Shown: one piece after another, positions 1 through 13,100 of the stretch
Layout: every line of letters starts with the position of its first letter
How positions within the stretch are numbered: the stretch's first letter is position 1
Assembly: GCA_025618425.1 (NCBI GenBank)
Contig: CM046852.1
Span: forward strand, 7,089,566 to 7,153,565
Length of the DNA: 64,000 bases
Reading direction: 5' to 3'
From: Heliocidaris tuberculata
Lineage: Eukaryota > Echinodermata > Echinoidea > Camarodonta > Echinometridae
Program-made: the position numbers and the translations under genes
The notes under the pieces: model-generated
Databases searched by the model: none
The model's input: only the letters and a program-made list of their open reading frames with translations
Told to the model about the DNA's origin: nothing

Positions 1-1394
1 GGTTGACTTTGCAAGATTTTCCCCATGCCTTTTGTACACACTGCCTCGCACTGAATGATGAGGGCTCTATATTCATACGCCGTTTTCGGAGTATATACCT
101 GTGCTCTGTTTTCCGGAGTTGGGTCTGACTGACTGTGATGGCAGCGGTTAGATAGGAAGCACACCATTTAAATGACTTCTTGGCACTGCAGCTTTTGCAC
201 AGCCGTGCCTCGATAAATGATTAGCTAACTTTAAGACTATTGTGAGTGAAGTGTTGTGTGTCCTGTCATGATGGCAGCGGTGGGATAGGAACCCATACTG
301 TTGAAATGACTGGTGACTGGGTGCAATATGCTTGTGTGCAATATGTTCAGGACTTTTCAGTATAACTTGTTATGAATATGTTGATATTTAATGCAATATG
401 AAAGTTACTTTTGTGCTGTCAGTGGCTTTTTTTAGATATAATGCTCAAAAACCAAGATATTCTCTGATATTTTCTCAGAGGGGGATTTACTGTGTTGTTT
501 TATTTTTCCATAGCTCTTTGGAATTTTTTTGAGTTCTTTATCAGCTATTTCTATAGCTTAATCTCTCTCCTCTCCTATGTATTTCTACCACCACCAATCA
601 TATATGGAAAGCCTTTGCTTTTTTGAGACACTGTGTACCCAAACCTGAACATAGCTGCGTCACATTGAAAGGTCACAAAGCACTCCCATTTATCACTGTG
701 TGGAGGGCTGGGGGGATAATGAAGACAAATTAACAAATTAACCCCTATCATGCTGATGCCTGCTTTATCTCACATCAGTTGTGAAGAGATAACTCCATCT
801 CGGTAGCATGAATGTTAAGTTCCTTTGACTTTAATCAGTTTTTCTTGGTAATAGTTTTTTGAAAATACAAGAGCTTCATTTGACTTACATGTACTTGATC
901 TCAAAAAGGGTTCACTCTATTTTCACCACCCAGGGTTTCATGTTAGTGATCACTTGTTTTGGAGTGAATATTGAGTGTTAGTCTCATTAAAAATAAAAGT
1001 GAATTTCCACTCTTTTTTCTGTACCCTAGGGAGTGATGTGAGTGATCACTAATTAAATTTTTTTTAGTGAGTATTCTATGCTCATTGAGTATTTTGCGCT
1101 AGCATAGCTGTTAGCATTCATTTTTTAAAAAATCAACCATCTGCTAAAAGATTACTTGTGATCACCTTATGTGCTATATTTGCGTAATTGTGTTCAATTT
1201 TTAGACGCTTTACATTATTCATTTTTTATTTTAGTTATTTCCAAACTGGTTGACCTTCCATAAAAAAACCCATTTGGGCCTGTTCTTACAAAACTGTCAT
1301 ATGTCTGTGAACATCCCCTACAAACAGATGTAAATTTTGTAACACATTTGAGATTACAAAGTAATATGTTCCTCCTTGGATGTGAAGTTGCTCC

Positions 1395-1690
1395 AGAGAT
1401 GTTGTGGTCTAGTGGTTCAAGTCCCGCCGTGGCGCTAACGTCATTTTCTTTTGGCAAGACATTAATCTACATTGCCAATCTCACCCAGGACAGAATGTGT
1501 ACCTGTGAGGATTACTGAAAGCCAATTAATGTGGTTGTTTTTTGCCCCACATTGCCCTACATGCATGCATTTGAACTGTGCAGAATGGTAGGAATGCTCC
1601 CTAAGGAGTGGAGATGGTGCACACTTGTGTGCGGGCTTGAAACCCAATGACCAGGGGAAGTAATAAATAACATTGTAAAGTGCATTGAAG
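1395..1690 (+). repeat. tRNA-derived SINE with internally deleted head
   Basis: A box A-like motif TGGTCTAGTGG (1405-1415) runs directly into a box B-like motif GGTTCAAGTCC (1414-1424), so the part of the tRNA head that normally separates them is missing. A SINE-like body follows with 'ggcaagacattaatctacattgcc'-type sequence, and the end resembles the 'aataat...gtaaagtgcattga' tail of echinoderm tRNA SINEs. The family name is not known to me. The overlap at GGTT suggests a deletion between short direct repeats. Confidence 0.6.
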
Positions 1691-2017
1691 TATTCATGTA
1701 GTGCACTACATAATGAGCAGATAATGCATTATCTTAGACTCTGTTTGAAATGGCTTGCTTACTTTCAGAGCTTGTCAGTGATAGGTGATAGTATGTAAAG
1801 TGATACATTACCATCAGAAATGTCTTTTCTATTTCTGAAGTGATTTTCTTGGAAGCTCTTTTTATAGACCAATAAATTATTTCGCTGTGTCATGTTAACA
1901 GTTTCAGTGACATTATATTGTATTAAGTGTGAAACTTGAAGTGAAAGAAAGATGTGATACCACACCTATTTCACCCTGCGAAGATAATGTTATATCATTA
2001 AATATTAAATAAACTAT

Positions 2018-2092
2018 TCTGTGAAGAGACAGAAGGATGTTAACTGTGCATTAAATATGTTTTAATGCCCTTCTGGCTTTCAGCACACAATA
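2018..2092. repeat. Short 'cagaagg...gttaac / taatgcccttctg' hairpin
   Basis: The sequence 'gacagaaggatgttaact' is followed by its imperfect inverse 'taatgcccttctggctttc'. The same short inverted pair occurs near 8775-8840, 18628-18690, 18955-19018 and 50240-50302, so this is a dispersed family of mini-hairpins of about 60-75 bp. Confidence 0.5.
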
Positions 2093-2129
2093 ATTATGAA
2101 CTGTCCTTGACGAATGAAACAACAGTAGG

Positions 2130-2316
2130 TTAATACACTTTATAAAACGGGTTCAAGAATGTAGCCATCCTGATTGGTCAAATAACACCACGTGACCGTG
2201 CAAAAAAAAAGTACTAACGCACGGCAAGGGGACTAACGCACGGCTAATCTGGATCAAACACTAAGATTGTAAGAAAACACTAAGATTGTAGACCCGTTTT
2301 ATAAAACTATTAATAC
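2130..2316. mobile_element. Hairpin MITE with 'ttataaaacgggt' terminal inverted repeats
   Basis: The left end 'ttataaaacgggt' is matched by 'acccgttttataaaa' on the right, with 'ttaata'-type sequence at both edges. The interior has repeated 'gtactaacgcacggc' and 'aacactaagattgta' motifs. There is no coding capacity, so it is a non-autonomous DNA transposon remnant of unknown superfamily. Confidence 0.65.
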
Positions 2317-2453
2317 ATGGTTGTGAGTTCGTGCGTTAGTGCGATCCAGCAACACGCAGGTTTTTATCGTGGTGTCTAAAACACTCGGCTACGCCTCGAT
2401 AAAAACCTTTGTGTTGCCAGATCGCACTAACGCACTCCCAACCATGTATTAAT
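2310..2453. mobile_element. Near-perfect hairpin MITE
   Basis: The 'ttaatacatggttg.gagt.cgtgcgttagtgcgat' arm is mirrored by 'atcgcactaacgcactcccaaccatgtattaa', with an inner 'ggtttttatcg/cgataaaaacc' stem. It abuts the preceding element at TTAATA, so the two were inserted next to or into each other. No protein is encoded. Confidence 0.7.
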
Positions 2454-3759
2454 AGTATATTTAAAGAATCATGCCTAAAAAATGTACCATTCTTTATAAG
2501 GACAAAAATTAAAGTTTGGTCTGTTTGGAGCAACAAAGGCTTTAACTGTGTAAAAAAGATGTGAGCAAAACCCTTCTGGCTCCAAAAAGACGATATGTTG
2601 GATTTTTTTCTCTCCTCAGTCAAAGATTTGTCAATGAACTTATAAACTCCCTCCCCTCCGTATGCCCAGAATGAAATTGTATTTTGCTTTGAGTAATATA
2701 GAGTGGGAAGGCTTATCATACTCAAAGCAGTTGATTTGTTTTGGTGTGTTAGGTACATCAGCTGTTAAGTGCTTGACCTTGGTTAAGGTTGACCTTATGA
2801 AGCTGGATAGTGTATCATCATCAGAAACATACAGGGAAACGGTTTCTAAATTTAGGTGTTAATTTTTTTTTTATAAAGCTTTCTGAGTTCTTAATCAGAA
2901 CTAAGTCTATGAATTATTTTGTATATTTTATGAACCCACAATGAAATGGAAAAATCAACAAATTTCCGTTCATACTCAACTGAACTTTTAAGTTTATCTA
3001 TCACACCTCATATATGACACTGAATATGACTGTGGATTATTTGACATAATTACCCTTGTTTGAATTTCATTTCAATAACAAACTAAAGAAACTCTTTGAA
3101 CTAAAGTGATAAAGCTAAAGAAGAACTGAATTTCCTAAATAATCAGCTTTTTATATGCTTAAAAAAAAAGAATCAATTTTTTTTGCAATATGTGCATCTA
3201 TCCTTTTGAATAATTATGCCTTTAATGACATTTTAAAAAGACTTAACAAGTTTGTGTATTTGATTACCTGGGTATACCTGTAAACAATATTCACTCACCA
3301 TGATATAAATCAAGATTGATATCTTGTCCAAGCACTTTCATGCCATAAGCAGAAAGGTGCTTTCTTGCTCCTAGCAGCAAAAAGAAAGAAAAAAAAAAAG
3401 AAACAGCTGGAGTAGATTAAAGGTAGAGTATAATTGTTTTGCTTTGCCGCCTGTTATTAATAGCACTGTGGGTTGGAGAAGCAAGCAAATTATTGTCCAG
3501 GGTTTGTTTTTCAATACACCCTAGTTGTGTTTCTTGTAACGTGAGCTCCGGTCGAAACAAATTTGATGGGGAAAAGTTGAAAATGTTGATGACAAATGCG
3601 AGGGAAGTTGTGTTAATCCTTTGCACACAATTGTAGTCGTATTGGAGGGAATGTACTATGACATAGCTAGCATGTCAGGCCAGCCCTACTGACGACCATA
3701 TTTGGGTGGTGTGCGTCATATGTCGTTTACCCCGTTTACCGGGCACGCCGTTCAGCAGA

Positions 3760-4445
3760 GGGGAGAGGCGTGAAGAGAGAATGACAAGAGGGAGGTAGCG
3801 GGAGGAAGGTAAAAGGAGGTTCAAGGGTAGGGAGAGAGATACAGCGAGATATACAGAGAGACAGATAGAGAGAGAGAGAGAAAGATGGGGGAGAGAGACA
3901 GGGGGAGAGATAGGGGAGAGACGGGAGAGACAGGGGAGAGAGATACACAGGATATAGCAGAGAAGGAGAGAGAGAGAGAGAGGGGGGGGGAAGATTAGGC
4001 TATGGAGAGAAAGGGAGAGAGGGGATCAAAAGAGAACTTTATGGGAGGGAGGGAGGGAGGGATAGAGAGAGGAGATAGCAGAGAAGGAGATAGCAGAGAA
4101 GGAGAGAGATGAAGATAGATGAGTGTATGGAGAGAGAGGGAGAGAGAGGATCAGTAGAGAACTTTAGGGGAGGGAGGGAGGGAGGGATAGAGAGAGTTAT
4201 AAAGAGGGAATCTGGAGAGAGACAGGGGGGAGACAGAGAGAGAGATACAAGAGATAGCAGAGAAGGAGAGAGATGGAGATAGATTAGATTATGGAGAGAG
4301 AGGGAGATATAGGATCAGAGGAGAACTTTAGGGGGGAGGATAGAGAGAGTTAAAGAGTTATAGAGAGGGAGAGAGGGATAAAAGTGCGAAAGAGGGTGAG
4401 TGAGAGATGGAGTCAGAGAGATGTGACAGTCAGATAGATATGATT
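3760..4445 (+). repeat. Purine-rich (GA)n minisatellite region
   Basis: About 680 bp of almost uninterrupted G and A contain (GA)n, (GGGA)n and a longer repeated block around 'agagaactttaggggaggg' and 'gagatagcagagaaggagagagat', which recurs at about 4035, 4150, 4240 and 4325. The longer block implies higher-order tandem duplication. Long polypurine tracts can adopt triplex DNA; whether this one does is unknown. Confidence 0.85.
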
Positions 4446-4929
4446 TTAATGAATGGAAGGTGAAGTGAGTGTCCATCTCAGTGTACTAGATGGCAAGGCA
4501 GTGCCATGTAGAATTCTAATGACCTATACATCATATAACAGATATGGGTATGGAAGAGAGAGAGAGAGAGGAAAGTAGAGAGTGAGAAATAGTAACTTAG
4601 TAAGAGACAGATGGAGAGAAAGAGAGGGAGGGGTGGATAAATAAGCTACACAAATGTATGTATTTTTCTTTCCTTTCTCCCCTTTCTCCTTTTTTTTTCT
4701 CTACTGCTCTCTCTTCAACCAATTCTATTTTTTTAAATGTTCCCTGTTTCCTTGAATTATGTGATATTTTATGGATTTGTACTTTTTCTTTCTCTTTTAC
4801 TCAGTGTTAAAGGTGTCTCATCCATATAATTCAGCCTTTGTGCTGAAACATGGATATAAATACAGTCTTCAATTCAATTTCTTTAAAAATTCAATATACT
4901 GTATTTACTTTGTAACTTTGTGAATGCAG

Positions 4930-7095
4930 AGTCATGATACTGGAGCAGGATCATCATCAGATGAGGTATATTTTTGAAAAAATATAACAATTATCCATCG
5001 TAGTTTCAAGGACTAATCCGACTAATAACGTACAGGCGCAAAAATATCAGTTAACATTTAGCCACCATGTTGAAGAAAATGTAGCACAAAGACAGGTTTG
5101 TAATCATTGGTAATCTTTCATTGTTCTTACTGATTTAAATCAGCTTCAGTGATTCATTCGTAATTATCAAACTTAACCTTTTTGAGTCACCTTTTTCATT
5201 TCAAGCAGTAAGACACACTTTTCACAGTTAGCGAAATATTATGAACAATTTTAGAATTTGGGTAGGCTTAAAGCATTCTGAATGACACTGAAAGAGTTAA
5301 GATATCTGTGAAAGGATCAAAGGAAAATAATGAAATTTGGCTTGTTGGGTATAGTTTTGATATCTCATATATTTTAGATTACTTTTACTAATTTAAATGT
5401 CACCACATGTAAGTCAACTTCAGTAGTGCTATGTCTGTACTCTTCTGACATTTGTTGTTATATTATAATGCTATACATTTTTCTTCAAAACATATATTTC
5501 AATAAATAGTGTGTGACTTTAACTCTTAAACAGTTGTATTTTCCTTTTCTAAAACATTTTGAAATTATAACCAATACGCATTTTACCAACTATTTTAATA
5601 TCATGATTTTAGTCAGTCTAACTTGTATATTTGCGTGCTGTTCTTATAATTCCCATTGACACAATTATACGTATTCACAATACTACCCCCAAAATAATAT
5701 TATCCTGTAATTACCGTGATTACTGAAATACGGATTAGACCATATTTACATTTTCTGTGTTTATGATTTCACATAAAAGTAACAAGGTAGCACACAGTGA
5801 CATTTCATTTGCTTTCTTTACAAGTGCACAATACATTATGAACTCTCAGTTAATGTTTACAAATGCATATTCTTGGCTCTATCTGTAAAGAAAGCCATCA
5901 AGTTCGTGCCCGTTTTGTACTCCCACTATAAAAGCTCGTTGAAATATGCCACGTTAAACCACCGTAATTGTACTGCGCTTCTCATTTCTGTATCTTATAA
6001 CACACAGGTATGCATAGTACACGTAGGACCTTCATTACGTCATACATCCCATCTTGCCATTCATTTGATACACAAAAAACCTTGGCCTTTTTTTATGGCA
6101 GTTTACCATGGCAAATGAGAATGAGCCTTAACCCAAGACAGAGACAGTTGACTACATTTTGTGGTTTGGCTCAATAACTTTTGATTCAGAGCTCTAATAA
6201 TTATACCAGATGCTTAAGTAGAAAGAGCAAAAATTTCTGCACACACTGTGTCCATTTTTGCATTTGATGTCAGGAATTTTAAAAACAAGATTAAGCTTTA
6301 AAATCCTTAAATTGGCGACACATTGAGAGGTTCAAAAGCGTATTTTTATAAAAATTGGCAATTTTGTCAACTTTTCGACAAAATTTCTAACCATCTATAT
6401 TTTTTTAAAAGACATTATACCCTATCAAAACCATGTAGAACTAAAAGAAAAATATTACTGTTGCCAATTTGAAGAACAAAATGTGATAAATTTAGCCTTA
6501 AACTAATTCCTGTCCTGAAAGGGTTAGTGAAAACTTATTCTTAATCACAAGCCGCCTAGTGTTTGTTGTGTACCTCTCAACTCTAACAGACATTTCTTCG
6601 GAAGGACTGCTGGACATCACTTGAGACATGCATGACATCATGATAGAGATAATTAAAAAGCACCGATGCACATGTCCTTGCATATGTCCTTCTAGCGGTC
6701 ATTAGTACACTAATTATCCTGTCTTGGAACAGAGGGCACGGGAAATTAGGCCACATCCCTGCCATCTTTTTATGATATTCTCATTCAATTTTCCATCAGT
6801 TCATTAGATTTCGCTGTCTATGTGTGATTGAAATATTGTACTTCACTGTTTATATTCACACACACACAGACACGCATCAAAAAAATCATTAGAATTGTAC
6901 TAAATAATCATATCTGTCAACTATGATTAGTAAAAATAGTTATTCAGTCTTCATTTTTTTAATCAATTGCAGGTCAATAACACCATGTTCAAAATGTTGG
7001 CTACAACAGTGAGGAAATATGAATGATCATGTGTTTCCTTGGGATTTTGCTAGAAGAATTCCAATTGTTTTTAGCTACAAGGCATGGGCCGCGGA

Positions 7096-7133
<38 letters not shown>

Positions 7134-10100
7134 CTGCAGTAGACACATTAAAAACAATCTCGGAAAAAAGGCTCAAAAATTGTCATTAATGAGTGAAATC
7201 AGATCAGCCCCCCACTTTCAAAAACGCTCCGCGGCCCCTGCAAGGCATGTAATTTGTTCTTCAATCTTCATTTGTACTTAATGGCAGGTCAATAACACCT
7301 TGTTCAACATTTTGGCTACATGTCACAACAGTGAGGAAGCAGAAATGATCATGTTTTTCCTTGGGATATTGCTAGACAAATTCCTAACCTCTGCTTCCTT
7401 GAATACCTCAGCACAAAAAAAAAAAAAAAAAAAAAAAAATCTCTTCAGACTATACAATAACAAAAGGAAGTGTTTGTTTGGTATTTGGTACGTTCATTAC
7501 AACTTCTTTGGCACTGTCTTTCAATATTTTGTTTTACAATGCAAGGTATAAAGGACATTAAGAATCATTTGAAAAATACATATGTGGACAAATTGTGTTG
7601 ACACTGCTTCAACAATATATATACAAAATATACTAACAGTTCACTTGCTTAAATCTTATATACATACAATAATAATATAAATGTATATATACATATATTT
7701 TAAAAGGTGTCTTAATTACCTTTTTATCAGCATTCCCTTAACATTTCACTTTAGTTTTTGATTTGAGATTTATCACCTAGAAAAACGGAAGTATACTCAA
7801 AACGAAAGCCCTCTATAGGATGAGTTTGAACTTTGAAGGCAACTGGTATCATACAGTGACCTACTAAATTGTAGTTAATCTTTCGATGACATAGTACTGT
7901 ATTATGTTACCTTGTGTCATTACCACAAAACCCACATTCGTACATGTTGTATTACCACAGACTGTCAATGTGTTTGCAATATGGAGGGCAGTTTCACTAC
8001 AATGTGGACTTCAATTACAGTAAAAAAAAAAAAAAATAAAAAATCAGCATCTGTTTACAATGATAACTGATACGTCTAGAACCTGTAGCTTTTGGATTCA
8101 TAAATTACCAACTGCTTACAAGGATATTTGTAGGAGTTACTAAATAATTGAAAATAAAAGCTAATTGATAAGTTATTTGACATTTTCAGTGCTGAAGTAC
8201 TAACATTAGGCAGCCTGAACAAAAATCAAACACAAAGTTAAAGAGAGATATTTCTACTAAATTGAGATTTTATAGAGAAAACATTTTTCATTTTATATTT
8301 TTGACATGTTTGGCAAACAAATACAGTATTTATAACTGAAAAGTTACCACAATTTTTTTAATACGTTAAACATCACTTTCAAATTTTGAACACCCCTCCC
8401 CCAAGAATGACTGAATATACGCAAGATATAATTCAGACACAGGGTAATGTATTTTAGTTGTACCTTTAATTTGTTAATGTATTTGTCCATTGTCAGGTGA
8501 TTTTAATGATTATAGCATTTTGTAGGACACAATGAGGAAGTGATAGATCCTCATTCCATTCTCAAATACCTCAGAAACCACAGTGGTATAATGTCAAATA
8601 CTAAGTCATACAGACCTTCCTAAAATAACCAATGCATATCAGCAGCTTTGTTTTCATAGTGTAAACAAACCAAAAGTAATGTTCATTTCAAATGCAATGG
8701 AATTCATTTCTTTTCTGCCAAGAACCTGATGGGTGTTAACTTTGAGGTAATGGCAATGTATTGTTTGCTGAGTGCCAGAAGGACATTAGCTCATATATTT
8801 TTACACAGAGTTAATGCCCTTCTGTCTCTCAGCAGATGACATTGCTTATATGGATATTCAAGAGTAAACACAAGTAAGACCACAAAGATATGTGAAAGGT
8901 TTGTTTCATGTAAATAGATGTTATTCACTGGCTGGTTTTTCTGAGCAATTGCATGCCTTAAAGGGAAATCCAACCTTTATAGCAAGTTGCTTTGAAAGAA
9001 AGAGGAAAAATCAGAGAAGCAGATCGGTGAAAGTTTGAACGAAATCGGACAAGCAATAAGAAAGTTATGAATTTTTGAAATTTGTAATCACTATGCATAT
9101 GGGAATTTCAAATTGGCCGAATAGGTAATGCCACTGTGATGTAGCTGTGGACAACTCCCTCATTCGCTCTAACACACAAAATGACTAAAATGTCACTTTT
9201 TTTCAAAATGCATTATTCAGTAGGATCTTTTCACTCATGAGGACCTATAACAATATGCTATCTCCAATATATTTTGAGTACTGTCCCGAGGGTATAAGCG
9301 CCTCAAAGAAAATCGCAAATTAATGATATTTTTGTGTACGACAAATGGGAGAGTTGTCCACAAAAATGTCACAATTGACTCACCAAATTGCCAATTTGAG
9401 ATTCACATAGATGTAGTGATCTCATTTTTCAAACATCCATAACTTTCTTAATCCTTGTCCGATTTCTGTCAAACTTTCACCATCTTGTTTTTCTTATTTT
9501 TCTGCTTTCACACAAAACATCGTATTACCAAGGTTGGATTGCCCTTTAACAAATGATACACACATTTAAAGAAAATCATCAGAAAAGCATACTTGAGAAA
9601 TGTTCTCATGTGAAAGTAACTATGAATCAGGAAAAGGATTTTGCATATCCACCATATTTTCCAAAGATAAATATCACTTTGTATTGCTATTTTCAACAAT
9701 ACTGTATATTAGCTTGATAAGTAACTGAAATATTAAATGTTAAGCTCCACCATTGTTATCTTTGTTTGTACTTTTCATCATGCTTGGTTTTAGAAAGACA
9801 AAGATTGTGATATTAACATCATAACAGTGTACATTAGTGTGATTCTGTTATCACATGATCAATAATCAATAATAATAGATTATGATAATGGTAATAACTT
9901 ATAAAACATCTTTTCAGAATAACCTTCAGACAGTTTCTGTTGAAAGCATAATCCACAAATCATAGTGAAAAATAACATTTTCATTAAAAAATTGTTGAGT
10001 TTAGAGTTGATATGTGACATATATATTTAAATCCCCTGTATGTGGAACAGTGCAGCTAGAAGTGTTACCTGTACACATGAACTTGAACAAGAATTGAATG

Positions 10101-13100
10101 TTTACATAGATATGAAGGAACTATGTCTGTGTTTGTTCTGAGCGGTAGACCCATTCACATGTAAATATCTGTCAGACGCGTGATTGTGATGGTATTCAAT
10201 GTCTTGTACTCCCTGAAACGAACTGGAAGGACGTTACTGTTTGCCTTTATTTCCATATTTTGACTAGAAATCATGTCCTGAACTTTAAAAGGTCTTTTCA
10301 CATATAGATTGTCCTCTAAAAAGACGTCATTGCATTAGCATTTTTACAAATACTATTATTACCATTTTGTAATCAGGAGATATAAGTAGTTGTTTGTTCT
10401 CACTGCTATGTTTTGATTATTTGTTTTATGTTGCTTGTACCTATTACTATTGTATTCACTCAGTTTCATGTTATACTGTATCTGTATTTTAACATTCTCC
10501 AGTTTCATTTTCGGTGTATTTACACAGGGCTCTTTTTTAAAGCAGGCCTATAGGCTCTGAAAAGACTACCCTGTTTTTAAATAAAACGTAATACAAACTA
10601 AAAAATAAATATTGATATGAACTCTCATAGGTCACTTTCATATAAATAAAGTGTACTTGAAAAGATGGCACTGACCAACACTTAGTATGAAATTGTTATT
10701 TTCATTTTTATAATGGAGAGAATTATGTACTTGTTTATTTTCATTGCCATATTCTAAGATGAAGTATGATGATGCGAACTTGGAAAAATTTCATTTATTA
10801 AATAGGCTGTCCTCAATTTTATAATGAATAAACATTCCTGTGAGTACCTTGCTTAGAATTATTGTTTTCATTTTGAAGTGGAGTGGAATGTATGTTTGTT
10901 ATCACTGCTATATTTTGAGACATGAAATAATATGAACTTTGAAAGGTCCCTTTCGTAAATAAACTGCCCTTGAAACTATACTATGATAATGAATGGGCAT
11001 TCCTACCAAAGAATAGTTTATAGGAAGCCTTATTTTATATCCAGGCATTTTGAACTTCAACCAAAGAGGTAGTCTAAGGATTGAAGGTCATGGAGCTCTA
11101 ACATAAAGTTGTTTTCATTTAAATTCTTTCTCTCCTGTTTGCTTTTAAACAGGTTTGAAACGGTTTCTCTGATAATCTATTATGTCTCTATAATCAACGA
11201 AGCTTGATTTTATGTCATTTATAGCCTTTCCTTGTTTATGTTGGCTTCTGTTAACAATAGTTCTGAAATTATTATTGTGTCAAATTGTACCCGAAATTTC
11301 AATGCTGTCCGATAATAATCCACTTGACTGATCGATATATACAGCAAGCATTGTGAACAGCACAATGTCAGGAAGCAGGAAAATGCTTGACAATAGTATT
11401 TTGTGGTTGAATTATGATTTTATTTGATAAGAATTTTTTAATATTGAAATAGTTGCTCCTTGAGCCAGGGTTATCAATAGAACATCACAATCTGCATTAA
11501 TTTTAACAATGTCTCCTATGTCTTTTTTTCAATTGTAATTTTTTATTACTTCTTTCTCAGCAGGATGATTGATGCAAGAATCTGATTTTTGCAAAATATA
11601 GATATTCATCAATCATATTAAGAATTTTGTTATGAGTTGAAAAATGGAATATCTTTTAGGAATTCAATTACACACAAACAAACATTAGAATCAATATTTT
11701 CTGATCATGATGGCCAATGTCATTAATGGGTATGGGTGATATTCAAATTTGTTTATGCCATGAAACAATATATATGATTTCCCTCTTTTCATCAATACTG
11801 AAAGCATGGCACTTTCCTACATTCGCAATTATGTTTTCTTAAAGGGAAATCCAACCTTTATAGCAAGTTGCTTTGAAAGAAAGAGGAAAAATCAGAGAAG
11901 CAGTTTGGTGAAAGTTTGAACAAAATCGGACAAGCAATAAGGAAGTTATGAATTTTTGAAAGTTGTAATCACTATGCATATATGGGAATTTCAAATTGGC
12001 CGAATAGGTAATGTCACTGTGATGTAGCTGTGGACAACTCCCCCATTCGCTCTAACACACAAAATGACCAAAATGTCACTTTTTTTCAAAATGCAATACT
12101 CAGTAGGATCTTTTCGTTCATGAGGACCTATAACAATATGCTTTCTCCAATATATATTGAGTACTGCCCGAGGGTAAAAGCGCCTCGAAGAAAACCGCAA
12201 ATTATTGATATTTTTGAGTACGACAAATGGGAGAGTTGTCCACAAAAATGTCACAATTGACTCACCAAATTGCCAATTTGAGATTCGCATAGATGTAGTG
12301 ATCTCATTTTTCAAACATCCATAACTTTCTTAGTCCTTGTCCGATTTCTTTCAAACTTTCGCCATCCTGTTTTTCTTATTTTTCTGCTTTCACACAAATC
12401 ATCTTATTATCAAGGTTGGATTTTCCTTTAAAGGAAAGTTCACCCTGAAGATTACTTGAGTTTAAAAAATGCAGAAAAAATAAAGAAAAATATTGGCGAA
12501 AGTTTGGACAAAATCCGTTAAAGAATAACGGAGTTATGGACTTTTGAAGTTTTGATTTTGTGACGTCACATGCGAGCAGCTCCTCCATTATGTAATGTGA
12601 TAAATATTCCATAAAATACAGTTTTCTCAAAAAATTTAGAATATTTTCGTCTGTGCATTTGATATATTGTCAGAAATGTTATTCAATACTAGATTCTGAA
12701 AAGAAACAATATTAATTTATCGTGAAACATAAAAAAAAAAGCGAATATATGGAATATTTATTACATGACCAATGGGCAGCTGCTCGCATGTGACGTCACG
12801 AATCCAAAACTTTAAATACTCATAACTCTTTTATTATTTGACCGATTTTCATCAAACCTTCGCCAATATTTTTCTTTATTTTTTCTGCATTTTTTAAACT
12901 CAAGTAATCTTCAGGGTAAACTTCCCCTTTAAATTCTGAGAAAAAACTAATTAGCATATCCCCTACTTCAACAACCAATTTGAAATGTCAAATAGACGCC
13001 TTAAAGTCATTAACAAATGTGAGATTATTCTTTTATGTCCTAAATCTATCTCTTGAGTATCAACTCTGTCAAAACAATAATTTTACCAGAATGTTTTTGT

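Larger units (their letters stand above)
1..4929. other. Non-coding DNA upstream of the first visible PAWR-like exon
   Basis: No exon of the PAWR-like gene could be recognised here, so this is read as intron or 5' flank. It is AT-rich and holds a tRNA-derived SINE (about 1395-1690), two adjacent hairpin elements (2130-2453) and a long purine-rich tract (3760-4445). Open frames in this stretch are short and show no known domain. Confidence 0.5.

Noticed and set aside
11991..12630. Frames of 60-107 codons near 12 kb and their counterparts near 42 kb
   Set aside because: They lie within TTAA-flanked hairpin MITEs and recur by repeat copy, not by coding conservation.
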